Source: Pedobacter schmidteae
GTDB lineage: Bacteria > Bacteroidota > Bacteroidia > Sphingobacteriales > Sphingobacteriaceae
Assembly (NCBI RefSeq): GCF_900564155.1
Contig: NZ_LS999839.1
Coordinates: 2,663,097-2,727,096, forward strand
Direction: 5' to 3'
Length of the DNA: 64,000 nt
Shown here one piece after another: positions 27,133 to 36,891 of this stretch. The translations under genes and the position numbers were made by a program. Each line of letters opens with the position of its first letter. Position 1 is the first letter of the stretch. The notes beneath the pieces are model-generated. The model saw only the letters and a program-made list of their open reading frames with translations, did no database searches and was not told where the DNA came from.

Positions 27133-28802
27133 ATACTAAGGAAACGTGGCTTAAGATAATCGCTTTTGTTGGTTTGCTGATCCTAATTAATGTTGCTGTC
27201 CAATTTGTTTATACCCGTATCGATTTTACCAAAGAAAAACGGTTTACCCTAAGCGATAAAACCAAGACGATTTTAAAACAGGCCACTAGCCCGGTAAGCA
27301 TTACTGTTTTTCTGGATGGCGATTTGCCTTCAGCATTTAAGCGACTTCGCAATGCGACAAAAGATTTGCTGACAGACTACAAAGCTTATTCAGGAAAAGA
27401 TATTAAGGTGATTTTTGTTGATCCGATTGCCGGTTTGTCGGCCGCCGAACAGGATACCGCTATCAATAACCTTTATCAGGTAGGTATCGAGGCTACTACA
27501 TTGAATATTAAAAATGATAACGGTTTTGCGCAGAAGACGATTTTTCCGATGGCTATGATTGCCGCTGATGGGAAACGTTTCCCTGTAAAATTGTTGCAAA
27601 ATTTGGATGTGACTGGCAATTACGAAGAAAATATCAACAATTCCATTCAGAATCTGGAGTATGTTTTTACTTCGGGTATAAAAAAAGTGCTGACTGGCGA
27701 ACACCCGAGAATTGGTTTTACAGAAGGTAACGGCGAACTGCAGGATGTGTTTTTACAGGATGCGATTAAAAGCCTGTCGGAAAGTTATGAGGTGGGAAGG
27801 GTAAACCTGAATCTGATTGACCGGGCGGGTTTGGATAAGCTGAAGCTGTTGTTTGTGGTAAAACCTCAGCAAGCGTTTACTGAGGCCGAAAAATATAAGC
27901 TGAATTACTTTGTGATGAACGGCGGCAGGGTAGTTTGGTGCATTGACCAGGTAGGCGCCGAACTGGACAGTCTGAAAGGAAACGGGCAATTGGCTTTTAA
28001 CAGTAACCTGAATATTGACGACATGCTGTTTATGTATGGCGCACGTATCAATTACAATTTGGTTGCCGATGCCAATTGTGCAGAGATCCCGCTGGCAATG
28101 GGAGGAGCACAGGGACAGATTCAGCTGGCTCCCTGGGTATATTATCCGTTGTTGATGCCGGATACGGCTAGTTCTATGGTGAAAAACATAGATAACATCA
28201 GAAGCGAGTTTATCAGTACTGTGGATACCATTGGTGTAAAAGGGATTAGTAAAAAGGTTATCCTGCACAGTTCGGCATTTAATAAGGTTTTTACTACACC
28301 TAAAATGATTTCTTTACAAATGGTGGCCGAACAGCCCGATCCGCGCGATTATGCAAGTGTACCGCAGTCGGTGGGTGTGTTGCTGGAAGGGAGTTTTCCT
28401 TCGGTGTTTTTGAACCGGGCCGTGCCAGCGGGAATTACGGAACAATATACCCTGCCTGAGCGTAGTAAGCCCACAAAAATGATTGTGATTGGCGATGGTG
28501 ATATTTTTAAAAATCAGGTAAGCGGCAGGGACGGTTCGACGTTTCCACTGGGCTTTGACAGATATACCCAAAGGAATTTTGGAAATAAAGCTTTGTTGCT
28601 AAATGTGGCCGATTATTTATCTACAGATGAGAATTTGATTGAGTTGCGCAATAAAGAAGTTAAAATCAGGCTACTGGATAAGGCAAAGCTGCGCTCCGAA
28701 AAGCTGAAATGGCAGCTTGTCAATAACCTGCTACCATTAATATTGTTAATATCGTTCGCAATTTTTCAACATTATTACCGTAAACATAAGTATGCAAGGT
28801 AA
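27126..28802 (+). CDS. gldG: Gliding-motility-associated ABC transporter component GldG
   Basis: This 558-residue protein is anchored at both ends by membrane helices (about residues 10-30 and 530-550), with a large periplasmic region between. The start FTKEKRFTLSDKTKTIL and the PRIGFTEGNGELQD segment match the GldG/ABC-type uncharacterised (DUF7088/IFT52-like) architecture. It works with GldF and GldA as one ABC complex. The start codon lies inside the end of gldF. dnaN follows 35 bases downstream with its own -7 box. No internal stop or frameshift is seen. Confidence 0.87.
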   Translation: MVNTKETWLKIIAFVGLLILINVAVQFVYTRIDFTKEKRFTLSDKTKTILKQATSPVSITVFLDGDLPSAFKRLRNATKDLLTDYKAYSGKDIKVIFVDPIAGLSAAEQDTAINNLYQVGIEATTLNIKNDNGFAQKTIFPMAMIAADGKRFPVKLLQNLDVTGNYEENINNSIQNLEYVFTSGIKKVLTGEHPRIGFTEGNGELQDVFLQDAIKSLSESYEVGRVNLNLIDRAGLDKLKLLFVVKPQQAFTEAEKYKLNYFVMNGGRVVWCIDQVGAELDSLKGNGQLAFNSNLNIDDMLFMYGARINYNLVADANCAEIPLAMGGAQGQIQLAPWVYYPLLMPDTASSMVKNIDNIRSEFISTVDTIGVKGISKKVILHSSAFNKVFTTPKMISLQMVAEQPDPRDYASVPQSVGVLLEGSFPSVFLNRAVPAGITEQYTLPERSKPTKMIVIGDGDIFKNQVSGRDGSTFPLGFDRYTQRNFGNKALLLNVADYLSTDENLIELRNKEVKIRLLDKAKLRSEKLKWQLVNNLLPLILLISFAIFQHYYRKHKYAR

Positions 28803-28808
28803 TTTTTA

Positions 28809-28816
28809 TATTTTTG
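28809..28816 (+). promoter_or_regulatory. -7 promoter box upstream of dnaN
   Basis: TATTTTTG matches the TAnnTTTG consensus and lies 21 bases before the dnaN ATG, just after the gldG stop. No clear TTTG (-33) box is found at the proper distance, so the call rests on the -7 box and position alone. Confidence 0.45.
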
Positions 28817-28837
28817 AGAACTGACTAGATCATAACT

Positions 28838-29962
28838 ATGAGATTTATTGTATCCACATCGACGCTTTTAAAACATTTGCAAACAGTTAATGGTGCTTCA
28901 AGCAGCAGTACTGTATTGCCTATACTGGAAAATTTCCTGTTTGAGATTAAAGACGGAAATTTAACGATATCTGCTACGGATTTACAGACAAGCATGACTA
29001 CATCTTTACCTGTTGAATCTAAAGAAGGCGGTAAAGTTGCAGTGCCGGCAAGAATTTTATTGGACACGCTAAAAACATTGCCTGATCAGCCAATTTCATT
29101 TAATATTGATGACAGCACTTTCTCTATCGAGATTAGTGCAGGTGATGGTAAATATAAATTAAGCGGAGAGAACGGTGATGATTTTCCAAAAATACCAGTG
29201 GTAGAAAATGCTTCTTCAGTAAATCTGCCTGCTTCGGTTTTAACGGAAGCCATCACTAAAACAATTTTTGCGGTAAGTAGCGACGAGCTTCGTCCTGCTA
29301 TGACCGGTGTTTTTTGTCAGCTTTCTGAGCAGCACATTACCTTTGTGGCTACAGATGCACATAAACTGGTAAGGTACAGACGTATGGACAGTAAGGCCGA
29401 TAAGAGTTCTTCTTTTATTTTGCCTAAAAAAGCGCTGACTTTGTTGAAGGCTGCTTTACCATCAACTGATATCAATGTATCGGTTGACTATAATGCGACA
29501 AGTGCATTCTTTAAATTTGAAAACATTAACCTGGTTTGTCGTTTAATTGATGAACGTTATCCAGATTATGAAGCCGTTATTCCGGCAAATAATCCTAATA
29601 AATTGGTTATCGATAGGGCATTGTTTTTAAATACCTTGCGTAGGGTGGTTATTTTTGCTAACAAAACTACACACCAGGTTAGGTTAAAGATCAATGGAAG
29701 TGAATTGAATATCTCTTCTGAAGATTTGGATTTCGCTAACGAAGCACATGAACGTTTGAGCTGTCAGTATGAAGGCGAAGATCTGGAAATTGGTTTTAAT
29801 GCAAAGTTCTTAATCGAAATGCTCAGCAATTTGAGCGGTGAGGAAGTAACTTTAGAGCTTTCTACGCCAAACAGAGCAGGATTATTGATTCCTCAAACCA
29901 ATGACGAGAATGAGGATGTATTGATGCTGGTAATGCCGGTTATGTTAAATAATTACAATTAA
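28838..29962 (+). CDS. dnaN: DNA polymerase III beta sliding clamp
   Basis: This 374-residue protein of three repeated clamp domains of about 120 residues each forms the ring that tethers the replicative polymerase to DNA. Characteristic segments are FIVSTSTLLKHLQ (domain 1), SVNLPASVLTEAITKTIFAVSSDELRP broken across domain 2 (with MTGVFCQL), ATDAHKLVRYRR, LIDERYPDYEAVIP and the C-terminal VMPVMLNNY that lines the binding groove. The gene is not next to dnaA or recF, unlike in many Proteobacteria, but follows gldG. A hairpin terminator lies 22 bases downstream. Confidence 0.96.
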   Translation: MRFIVSTSTLLKHLQTVNGASSSSTVLPILENFLFEIKDGNLTISATDLQTSMTTSLPVESKEGGKVAVPARILLDTLKTLPDQPISFNIDDSTFSIEISAGDGKYKLSGENGDDFPKIPVVENASSVNLPASVLTEAITKTIFAVSSDELRPAMTGVFCQLSEQHITFVATDAHKLVRYRRMDSKADKSSSFILPKKALTLLKAALPSTDINVSVDYNATSAFFKFENINLVCRLIDERYPDYEAVIPANNPNKLVIDRALFLNTLRRVVIFANKTTHQVRLKINGSELNISSEDLDFANEAHERLSCQYEGEDLEIGFNAKFLIEMLSNLSGEEVTLELSTPNRAGLLIPQTNDENEDVLMLVMPVMLNNYN

Positions 29963-29983
29963 TTTTTTAAACAAAATAACAAC

Positions 29984-30012
29984 AAATGGCTTGGTTTTTG
30001 ACCGAGCCATTT
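29984..30012 (+). terminator. Intrinsic terminator of dnaN
   Basis: AAATGGCTTGGT (29984-29995) pairs with 30001-30012 through one G-T pair around a TTTTG loop, followed by TTGTTTTTG. It lies between dnaN and the DUF4397 gene. Confidence 0.8.
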
Positions 30013-30042
30013 TGTTTTTGACCGATAATAAAATATAAAGAT

Positions 30043-30732
30043 ATGAAAAGATCATTTTTATGCTCATCTAAGGCTGGGATGGCCTTGATGGTAGTTTGCG
30101 CCGGTTTGGTGATGTCATTAGGTGCTTGTAAAAAAAGTAGCCCGGTTGAAGTTCCGGTTGGTGAAGCCACAGTAAGATATGTAAACGCCTCATCGGGATC
30201 GGTAGCACAGGATTTTTATGTAAATGGTGCAAAGAAAAATACTACACCACTTGCTTATGGAAGTGCCTCAGCATATTTTACCATTATTTCTGGTCCAAAT
30301 ACTTTTACCATTAATGATGCGGGAAGTGCCACTGCAAATGCAACTGTAGGAGGAGAAGTGAGTATTGCCGATAAACTTACAGGATATTATTATAAAAATG
30401 CGGAGGGTAAAAATATTGCCGCATTTATAGGAGATGCAGTTGCTACACCACCAGCCGGAAAAGCTAACGTAAGGTTTATACATATCAACAGTTTCTCGAC
30501 CACGGCTTTTGCAGTTAAAGTAACCGGGGCTACTGATCCATTGATTCCATCGTTGGCTTATCAGACTGCATCTGGTTATTTTCCAGTTGATGCAAGTACA
30601 AAATTCGATTTCGTGGCTGGAGGCGTGACATTGTCTGCTGCCTACGACGGTCTAATTGTAGCAGGTAAAAGTTATACCATTTGGGTTGATGGAAGTCTAT
30701 CAACACCGTTTACAGCGCACATTGTAGAGTAA
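30043..30732 (+). CDS. DUF4397-domain lipoprotein
   Basis: This 229-residue protein has a signal peptide and a lipobox near SLGAC (Cys ~29), followed by a lysine-rich linker. Two DUF4397-like beta-sandwich halves follow, each opening with an (A/K)xVR(Y/F)(V/I) strand: ATVRYVNASSG at about residue 42 and ANVRFIHINSF at about 143. The second half carries the common proline-glycine turns. Such proteins are exposed on the outer membrane of Bacteroidota; the biochemical role is unknown. The gene stands alone between two hairpin terminators. Confidence 0.83.
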   Translation: MKRSFLCSSKAGMALMVVCAGLVMSLGACKKSSPVEVPVGEATVRYVNASSGSVAQDFYVNGAKKNTTPLAYGSASAYFTIISGPNTFTINDAGSATANATVGGEVSIADKLTGYYYKNAEGKNIAAFIGDAVATPPAGKANVRFIHINSFSTTAFAVKVTGATDPLIPSLAYQTASGYFPVDASTKFDFVAGGVTLSAAYDGLIVAGKSYTIWVDGSLSTPFTAHIVE

Positions 30733-30778
30733 AACTAATTTTGTAGCGTTCAATTACAATTATGACATTTCTATTCTT

Positions 30779-30810
30779 AAAAATATCATGGTTATTGCCA
30801 TGATATTTTT
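30779..30810 (+). terminator. Intrinsic terminator after the DUF4397 gene
   Basis: AAATATCATGG (30781-30791) pairs exactly with CCATGATATTT (30798-30808) around TTATTG, flanked by A and T runs. It ends 25 bases before the DedA start. Confidence 0.88.
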
Positions 30811-30834
30811 AATTTTGGGCTTAATTTATAAGAT

Positions 30835-31527
30835 TTGGAAATTTTCAGTTTTTTAATAGACTTCCTCCTGCACATTGACAAGCACTTGGAAGAGATCATC
30901 AGAGATTATAGTACCTGGACTTACGCTATCCTTTTTTTAATCATTTTTGCTGAAACCGGTTTTGTGGTGACCCCTTTTTTACCGGGCGATTCGCTGCTAT
31001 TTGCCATGGGTGCCTTGATTGCCGGAGGAAATACTGGCCTTAGCATTTGGGTGATGATGATTTTGCTGATTGCTGCCGCAATTTTGGGTAACTCCTTAAA
31101 TTATAAGTTAGGAAGCTTTTTTGGGGTAAAGGTATTTAAGCCGGGCAATAAAATTTTGAAGCTGGAGTACTATAACCAGTCGCACATGTTTTTTGAAAAA
31201 CACGGCGGTAAAGCCATCATTTTCAGTAGGTTTTTACCTATTTTCAGAACCATAGCCCCTTTTGTAGCAGGTGTAGCTAAAATGCCTTTTGCACGGTTCA
31301 CCTTTTTTAACATCATAGGTGGTGTGGCATGGATTGCCAGTTTATTGCTGGCCGGATATCTATTGGGACAAATACCAGTGGTGAAAAAGAATTTTGACAT
31401 CGTAATTGTTGTGATTGCGGTTGTTACCTTCTTCCCCGCAATATTTGCAGCTATAAAGTCCAAATTTAAGAAAAAGGAAGTTGCGGCTGTTGAAGAGGTG
31501 GCTAAACAAGAAGAAGTTATCCGTTAA
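30835..31527 (+). CDS. DedA-family membrane protein
   Basis: This 230-residue integral membrane protein belongs to the DedA/SNARE-associated family. It shows FAETGFVVTPFLPGDSLLF and the re-entrant-loop arginine motif FSRFLPIFRTIAPFVAGVA, followed by FNIIGGVAWI. DedA proteins are proton-driven flippases for lipid carriers such as undecaprenyl phosphate or phospholipids. The reading frame starts with TTG at 30835, directly at the expected N-terminus. The C-terminal tail is charged (KFKKKEVAAVEE). The stop overlaps by 4 bases with the convergent phospholipase gene. Confidence 0.88.
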   Translation: MEIFSFLIDFLLHIDKHLEEIIRDYSTWTYAILFLIIFAETGFVVTPFLPGDSLLFAMGALIAGGNTGLSIWVMMILLIAAAILGNSLNYKLGSFFGVKVFKPGNKILKLEYYNQSHMFFEKHGGKAIIFSRFLPIFRTIAPFVAGVAKMPFARFTFFNIIGGVAWIASLLLAGYLLGQIPVVKKNFDIVIVVIAVVTFFPAIFAAIKSKFKKKEVAAVEEVAKQEEVIR

Positions 31528-32480
31528 TTTTCACGACCAATTATCGACCCTTTCTGGTAAGCCTTTTCTATGGCTTTTAGTTCTCTTTGCAGAGAATTTT
31601 TAGTCCTGTCATTAGGCATATTCCTGAGGTCGGGCTGACCTGCATCAACCCAGGCCGAATACCAGAAACATCCTGTTTGCCATATAGCCGCACGCATCTG
31701 ACGTTCGACCATATTTTTCATGCCATCGTGATAAGCCTTTGAATAGGCCAGGGAATACTGCTTGCAGACCTGACTATTCCTTTCCGAATAACTGTATTTC
31801 AGGTAAGCCGGAAAGCTACTGTTTAGTTTTGCTTCGACCTTCAATACGGTATCCACCATTTGATGGCTGCGTTTCACTATTTTCCAGGCTTCGGCCAAAG
31901 GACTTTCCACGTAAACTGCGGTCCCAACTACATAATTGTAACGTTTGGCAAATAGTTCGGGTAACCGGCTTTCCCAAAAGGCATGAATACCCTGTTGGTT
32001 ACTGAGCTGCCCATTGTGGTTTTGTGTGGTATGGAGCGGAACATGTGCATCGGCAATGTAATGGCCCAGGTAGGCCGAGTAGATCAGTATTTTTAAGGAG
32101 TCTTTCTCTTTAAGTGCATTGACCAGCTTGTAATAGCTTTTCTGGATTTGCCAGGGCAAAATGCCATTCCGGTTTAATTTGGTTACTCCATATTTTTTTA
32201 GGGCATCTTCCCATTTGTAGGGAATGCTGTCGATATGTGCTTCATACAATTCTACATCCAGGTAATGCCTGGCCGCTTCGGCCGTATCGGCATACCTCCG
32301 TTTATCAGGATCTACCGCATGGGCGCTGATGTAATTGATGTTGCGTTTATAAAATGGATTGATTTGCGGAGGAAGGATAAAAACCGCCAGATAGTTGATA
32401 CGCATATGGGCATAGAAGCCCCAGGAACCGCATAAGGTGAAAATGATAAGCAGACTTGCAGTAATAAAAATATGTTTCAT
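31524..32480 (-). CDS. Secreted zinc-dependent phospholipase C/S1-P1-like protein
   Basis: This 318-residue exported protein has a signal peptide (hydrophobic residues 4-17) and an all-helical core. The mature N-terminus has SWGFYAHMRIN (a Trp followed by a His ligand), then AHAVDPD, HYLDVE, YLGHYIADAHVPLHTTQN and IHAFWESRLP. The spaced His and Asp residues match the tri-zinc site of the phospholipase C/S1-P1 nuclease fold. Whether it cleaves phospholipids or nucleic acids cannot be told. The start was set at 32480 (MKHIF), six codons inside the longest frame, to give a proper signal peptide. It follows hscA by 39 bases on the same strand. Confidence 0.78.
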   Translation of the reverse strand: MKHIFITASLLIIFTLCGSWGFYAHMRINYLAVFILPPQINPFYKRNINYISAHAVDPDKRRYADTAEAARHYLDVELYEAHIDSIPYKWEDALKKYGVTKLNRNGILPWQIQKSYYKLVNALKEKDSLKILIYSAYLGHYIADAHVPLHTTQNHNGQLSNQQGIHAFWESRLPELFAKRYNYVVGTAVYVESPLAEAWKIVKRSHQMVDTVLKVEAKLNSSFPAYLKYSYSERNSQVCKQYSLAYSKAYHDGMKNMVERQMRAAIWQTGCFWYSAWVDAGQPDLRNMPNDRTKNSLQRELKAIEKAYQKGSIIGREN

Positions 32481-32519
32481 TACCGCAAGTCTATACACAT
32501 CAGGCTATTGCCTGGTAAT

Positions 32520-34376
32520 TTATTCTATACTTTTCCCCTTCATGGCTGCAGAAACCGCAACGTCCATTACCCTTTCGGCAAATGGGCGCGTAAATTCATT
32601 CAGCTCGTCTGCTTTTTTTAAGATCTCATCCTTGTGAGCAGTAGCTAAAGCAGCTTTTAAAGCTTCAATATGTGCTTTGGTGTCGGTAATTTCGGCTGCT
32701 GTAAGGTATTCGGCGTGCTTCTCTATAAAACGTTCGGCAGTATACACCAATTGCTCGCCCTCACTTCTGGCCTCAATAAGCATGCGCTGTTCTACGTCAC
32801 TTTTTGCATGGGTAATGCTGTCGATCAACATCTTTTCTACCGCATCATCAGTTAAGCCATAGCTGGGTTTGATATCAATTTCCTGTTTTACACCCGAGCG
32901 CAATTCGATAGCCTGAACTGTAAGAATACCATCTGCATTGAGCATGAAGTTGATATCGACCTTCGGTAAACCTGCAGGCATAGCCGGAATACCTTTCAGG
33001 TCAAATTCGGCCAATTTCCTGTTTTCCTGTACCAGGTCACGTTCGCCCTGAAAAACAGAGATCTTCATGTTCACCTGTCCGTCAATAGATGTGGTATATT
33101 GCCTGCCAGCTTTGGTAGGCACTTTTGCATTTCTGGGGATGATGACATCCATTAGTCCACCCATGGTTTCGATACCCAACGAAAGTGGGGTTACGTCCAA
33201 TAACAGAATGTCAGAGCGATTTCCGGCAAGGATATCAGCTTGTATGGCTGCACCAAGGGCCACTACTTCATCAGGATTGATTTGGTCGTGGGGCTGGCGA
33301 CCAAAAAAATCGGCTACCTGTTTTTTTACATAAGGTGTACGTGTAGAGCCACCAACCAATACTACCTCGTCAATATCTGCTATGGTCAATTTTGCATCTG
33401 TCAATGCCTGTTTGCAGGAATTGATGGTTTCTTCAACTTTAGTGGCAATCAGTTGTTCAAAGGTTTGTTTGTCCAGTGTGCACCATATCTCGCCCAGCTT
33501 TTCATTAAACAGGTTTTGTGTAGTTAGTGCTTTTTTTGCCTCTTCAGCCTTTAATCTTAGCGACTGCATCAACGAGGCATCGGCTGTTAACTCAGCCGCG
33601 TTTAAGTTGTTTTTTTCTATCCAGTAATGCAAAATGGCTCTATCAAAATCATCACCACCTAAAAAGGTGTTGCCATTGGTAGCCAGAACTTCGAATATGC
33701 CATTTTGGATGGCCAGGATAGATACATCAAAGGTTCCACCACCCAAATCGTATACCGCAATGGTTTTTTGTTGGGTAGGGTCAAGGCCCAGGCCATAAGC
33801 CAGACTGGCGGCGGTAGGCTCGTTTACAATTCTCAAAACATCTAGTCCAGCTAAGCGGCCAGCATCTCTGGTGGCCTGGCGCTGACTGTCGTTAAAGTAT
33901 GCCGGAACGGTAATTACTGCACGGTTTACCGGAGTCTTTAAGGCATGTTCGGCCCGTGCTTTTAGTTCTTTTAAAATCTCGGCCGATAATTCAATTGGTG
34001 TATAAAATTTATCAGCTGCCTTTATTTTGACCAGCGAGTCGTTCTCATCATCAATGATCTTGTAAGAAAATGTATCCTGATGGCCTGCGACATCTTTATA
34101 AGAGCGGCCTAGTAAACGTTTTACTGAAAATATGGTGTTTTCCGGATCTGTTGTCAGAAATTCTTTGGCTTCGTTGCCCACAAGGGTATCGCCCAGTTTA
34201 TTAAAATGAACTACCGAAGGTACCAGCAGGCCCTTTCCGGTGTCATTAATCACAACGGGATTTTTATCAGGATTGATAAAGGCCACCAGACTGTTGGTAG
34301 TGCCGAGATCAATTCCTACAATAATTTCTTCTTTTTGCAGTGAACCCGTTGCCAGGTTAATGGATATCTTTGCCAT
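32520..34376 (-). CDS. hscA: Fe-S cluster assembly Hsp70 chaperone HscA
   Basis: This 618-residue Hsp70 has an ATPase domain (about residues 18-380: [62 protein letters not shown]) and a substrate-binding domain. The short N-terminal extension before [10 protein letters not shown], the 618-residue length and the absence of the DnaK C-terminal EEVD-like tail fit HscA rather than DnaK. HscA transfers clusters from the IscU scaffold with the co-chaperone HscB. No iscS, iscU or hscB lies next to it, but fdx and iscX are at 56.7-57.3 kb. It is probably in an operon behind pyrC and the DUF3810 gene. Confidence 0.85.
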   Translation of the reverse strand: MAKISINLATGSLQKEEIIVGIDLGTTNSLVAFINPDKNPVVINDTGKGLLVPSVVHFNKLGDTLVGNEAKEFLTTDPENTIFSVKRLLGRSYKDVAGHQDTFSYKIIDDENDSLVKIKAADKFYTPIELSAEILKELKARAEHALKTPVNRAVITVPAYFNDSQRQATRDAGRLAGLDVLRIVNEPTAASLAYGLGLDPTQQKTIAVYDLGGGTFDVSILAIQNGIFEVLATNGNTFLGGDDFDRAILHYWIEKNNLNAAELTADASLMQSLRLKAEEAKKALTTQNLFNEKLGEIWCTLDKQTFEQLIATKVEETINSCKQALTDAKLTIADIDEVVLVGGSTRTPYVKKQVADFFGRQPHDQINPDEVVALGAAIQADILAGNRSDILLLDVTPLSLGIETMGGLMDVIIPRNAKVPTKAGRQYTTSIDGQVNMKISVFQGERDLVQENRKLAEFDLKGIPAMPAGLPKVDINFMLNADGILTVQAIELRSGVKQEIDIKPSYGLTDDAVEKMLIDSITHAKSDVEQRMLIEARSEGEQLVYTAERFIEKHAEYLTAAEITDTKAHIEALKAALATAHKDEILKKADELNEFTRPFAERVMDVAVSAAMKGKSIE

Positions 34377-34431
34377 AGTTCGGCAAATTTAACAATGTTT
34401 CAGGGCTTTTTTGTTGGAATGTTGCAATGTT

Positions 34432-35517
34432 TTAAGGCTGTGGCATTTTGTCCAGTTCTCCTTTATGGAGGTTGTACAGCCACAATACAATATCCTGGTA
34501 GCTATCGGTGCCTTTAACCTGATTGTTTAATTTCAAAAAGCGGTCGAATGCCACATCCATATAAGCAAACATATTGCTGTTGTATTTTTGCCAAAAGGCC
34601 CTGTCGGTTTTCAAATCGCTTATGGTGACCGGATTTATCATCTTGTAAAGTTTTTCATAATCTTCCGGGGACTTTACCTTGATCTCGAAAAAGATATTTT
34701 TAAAAACTTCATATGCAGCGGAATACCGAAAAAATGGATCATCGCTGTTGCTTGCCACCAAATACCCCACCAGATTGGCTTCGTCTTCACGGGCTACACC
34801 TAGCTGATGTGCAATTTCATGACAGGTTACAAAAGGCAACGAGGTGAGAGGAAGTCGCATATTTACATTAGCTTCACCTGATAGGGGACTGTAATAGCCT
34901 TCAATGCCTATTTTAGTCACAACCCAACTGTTCAATACCGGTTTTACGGCTGCTGCATTATAGGTGAAGAAAGGATTTTTCTGCTGCATTTTATCGTACC
35001 CGGCTTTGGCTTTTTGCTGTAGTTGCCGTATGCTATAGTTTTCCTTTTTGATATGTTGAAGACTGTTTAGTCGGTTGATGAAATACTGACCTAAAATTAC
35101 CAACTCTTTAGTCGTGTATTTTTCATTGCTAATGTTGAGCTGCCTGGCGATTGGTTGTCGCGAATAATTCAATCCCCATAAGATTTTAAACACCAGATAA
35201 AGAATAAGGAAGAAATTGATCACCTGTAGGGGAATAAGGACGCGGTCGGTTTTACTGAAACTTTTCCGGCGGATCTTTTTATACAACAGATACACGCTTC
35301 TGAGGACAAAAAGGATCAGGAGCAGATAAAGAAAATCGCCCAGGGCAAAGGGGACCAAACTGCTGATAAATCGTTGTATTACGGAAGTAAACTTATACAG
35401 ACCTTGTGCATAAAAATGCTCAACCCAATTGCTGTTGAAGCCAATAAGATATACCAGTACCGAAAGCACAAAAAGCAATGTGAGCAGCTTTAGCTTAGGC
35501 TGGTACGTGCTGCTCAT
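34432..35517 (-). CDS. DUF3810 membrane protein, probable metallopeptidase
   Basis: This 361-residue protein has three N-terminal membrane helices (about residues 10-30, 48-70, 90-115) and a soluble domain with the zinc motif HEIAH in TCHEIAHQLGVAREDEANLVGYL. The downstream glutamates are arranged as in gluzincin-type peptidases. It matches the DUF3810 family of Bacteroidota, whose substrate is unknown. The start codon overlaps the stop of pyrC by one base (TAATG), so translation is coupled. hscA follows 55 bases downstream. Confidence 0.82.
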   Translation of the reverse strand: MSSTYQPKLKLLTLLFVLSVLVYLIGFNSNWVEHFYAQGLYKFTSVIQRFISSLVPFALGDFLYLLLILFVLRSVYLLYKKIRRKSFSKTDRVLIPLQVINFFLILYLVFKILWGLNYSRQPIARQLNISNEKYTTKELVILGQYFINRLNSLQHIKKENYSIRQLQQKAKAGYDKMQQKNPFFTYNAAAVKPVLNSWVVTKIGIEGYYSPLSGEANVNMRLPLTSLPFVTCHEIAHQLGVAREDEANLVGYLVASNSDDPFFRYSAAYEVFKNIFFEIKVKSPEDYEKLYKMINPVTISDLKTDRAFWQKYNSNMFAYMDVAFDRFLKLNNQVKGTDSYQDIVLWLYNLHKGELDKMPQP

Positions 35518-36851
35518 TAGCGGTTAAAGGCTAGTCTTTTTCCTGTTTCCTGCGTAGTGAACTTACCATTGTGATAAGCCAGGTTGCCAGAAATAAAGGT
35601 GTGTGTAATTTCGGCCTGGAAAGTTTGTCCTTCAAAAGGCGACCAGCCACATTTGTACAATACATTGGTGCGGGTTACTTTAAATGGATCGTTGAGGTTT
35701 ACCAATACCAGATCGGCCCAGTAACCTTCCCGGATGAAACCTCTTCGGTCGATATCAAAACAGGTGGCTACATTATGTGCTGTCTTTTCGGCGATTTGTG
35801 TCAGAGAGATTTTGTTTTGATGATACATCTCGAACAATGCCGGCAGGGCATGTTGCACCAGTGGCCCGCCGGAAGGTGCCTGCAAATAAGGCTGCTCTTT
35901 CTCGGCAATGGTATGTGGGGCATGATCTGTAGCGATGACATCGATGTATCCGTCCAGCACACCCTGGAGGATGCCCGCTTTGTCTGCTTCAGTTTTAATG
36001 GCCGGGTTCCACTTAATCCAATTGCCTTTAGTGGCGTAATCCCTATCGTCAAACCACAGGTGATGTATGCAAGCTTCGGCAGTTATTTTTTTATCCTTTA
36101 GTGGTGTTGTATTGTCAAATAAGGCTACTTCTCTGGCTGTAGAAATGTGCAGGATATGCAGCCTGGTCTGGTATCTTTTTGCCAGTTCCACGGCTAATGA
36201 GGATGATTTGTAACAAGCCTCTGCACTGCGGATCAGCGGATGCATATCGATAGTAATATGGTCGCCATATTTAGCCTTATACTCGGCCAGGTTATGCTGT
36301 ATGGTTTGCTCATCTTCGCAATGTGTAGCCACCAGCATAGGTGCTTCCTTAAAAATATTTTCCAATACTTTTTCATTGTCTACCAACATGTTTCCGGTCG
36401 ACGAACCCATAAACACCTTAATGCCACAAACGTTTTTTGGATCTGTTTTCAGCACTTCTTCCAGATTGTTGTTGGAGGCCCCCATAAAAAAGGAATAGTT
36501 AGCCAGAGACATTTCTGAAGCAATGGTATATTTATCGGCCAGTAATTCCTGCGTTAGGGTATTGGGTACCGTATTGGGCATTTCCATAAAGGAGGTAATG
36601 CCTCCTGCTACTGCAGCCATGCTTTCTGAAAAAATATCTGCTTTATGGGTAAGTCCGGGTTCGCGGAAGTGTACCTGATCGTCAATCATTCCCGGAAAAA
36701 GATGCAAGCCTTCGGCATTGATTTCCTGATCGGCAGGGGTATCAATATTTGGGGCAATTTTTTCAATCAATCCGTTTTTGATGAGTACGTCGGCCACAAC
36801 AATTTGACCTTCATTTACTATAGAAGCAGCTTTTATCAGAATGGTGTTCAT
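35517..36851 (-). CDS. pyrC: Dihydroorotase
   Basis: This 444-residue amidohydrolase of de novo pyrimidine synthesis closes carbamoyl-aspartate to dihydroorotate. The metal site appears as DQVHFREPG (HxH), the region around FMGSSTGNM supplies the lysine neighbourhood, CEDEQTI and LHILHIST supply further histidines, and the catalytic ATDHAPH is present. It is the longer class I/AllB-related type (about 430-450 residues). The ATG at 36851 gives the family's usual start. It heads the minus-strand run pyrC-DUF3810-hscA-phospholipase. Confidence 0.93.
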   Translation of the reverse strand: MNTILIKAASIVNEGQIVVADVLIKNGLIEKIAPNIDTPADQEINAEGLHLFPGMIDDQVHFREPGLTHKADIFSESMAAVAGGITSFMEMPNTVPNTLTQELLADKYTIASEMSLANYSFFMGASNNNLEEVLKTDPKNVCGIKVFMGSSTGNMLVDNEKVLENIFKEAPMLVATHCEDEQTIQHNLAEYKAKYGDHITIDMHPLIRSAEACYKSSSLAVELAKRYQTRLHILHISTAREVALFDNTTPLKDKKITAEACIHHLWFDDRDYATKGNWIKWNPAIKTEADKAGILQGVLDGYIDVIATDHAPHTIAEKEQPYLQAPSGGPLVQHALPALFEMYHQNKISLTQIAEKTAHNVATCFDIDRRGFIREGYWADLVLVNLNDPFKVTRTNVLYKCGWSPFEGQTFQAEITHTFISGNLAYHNGKFTTQETGKRLAFNR

Positions 36852-36891
36852 GGTTTCAAAATTAAATAAAATAATCTCTTATAGGCAGTCG

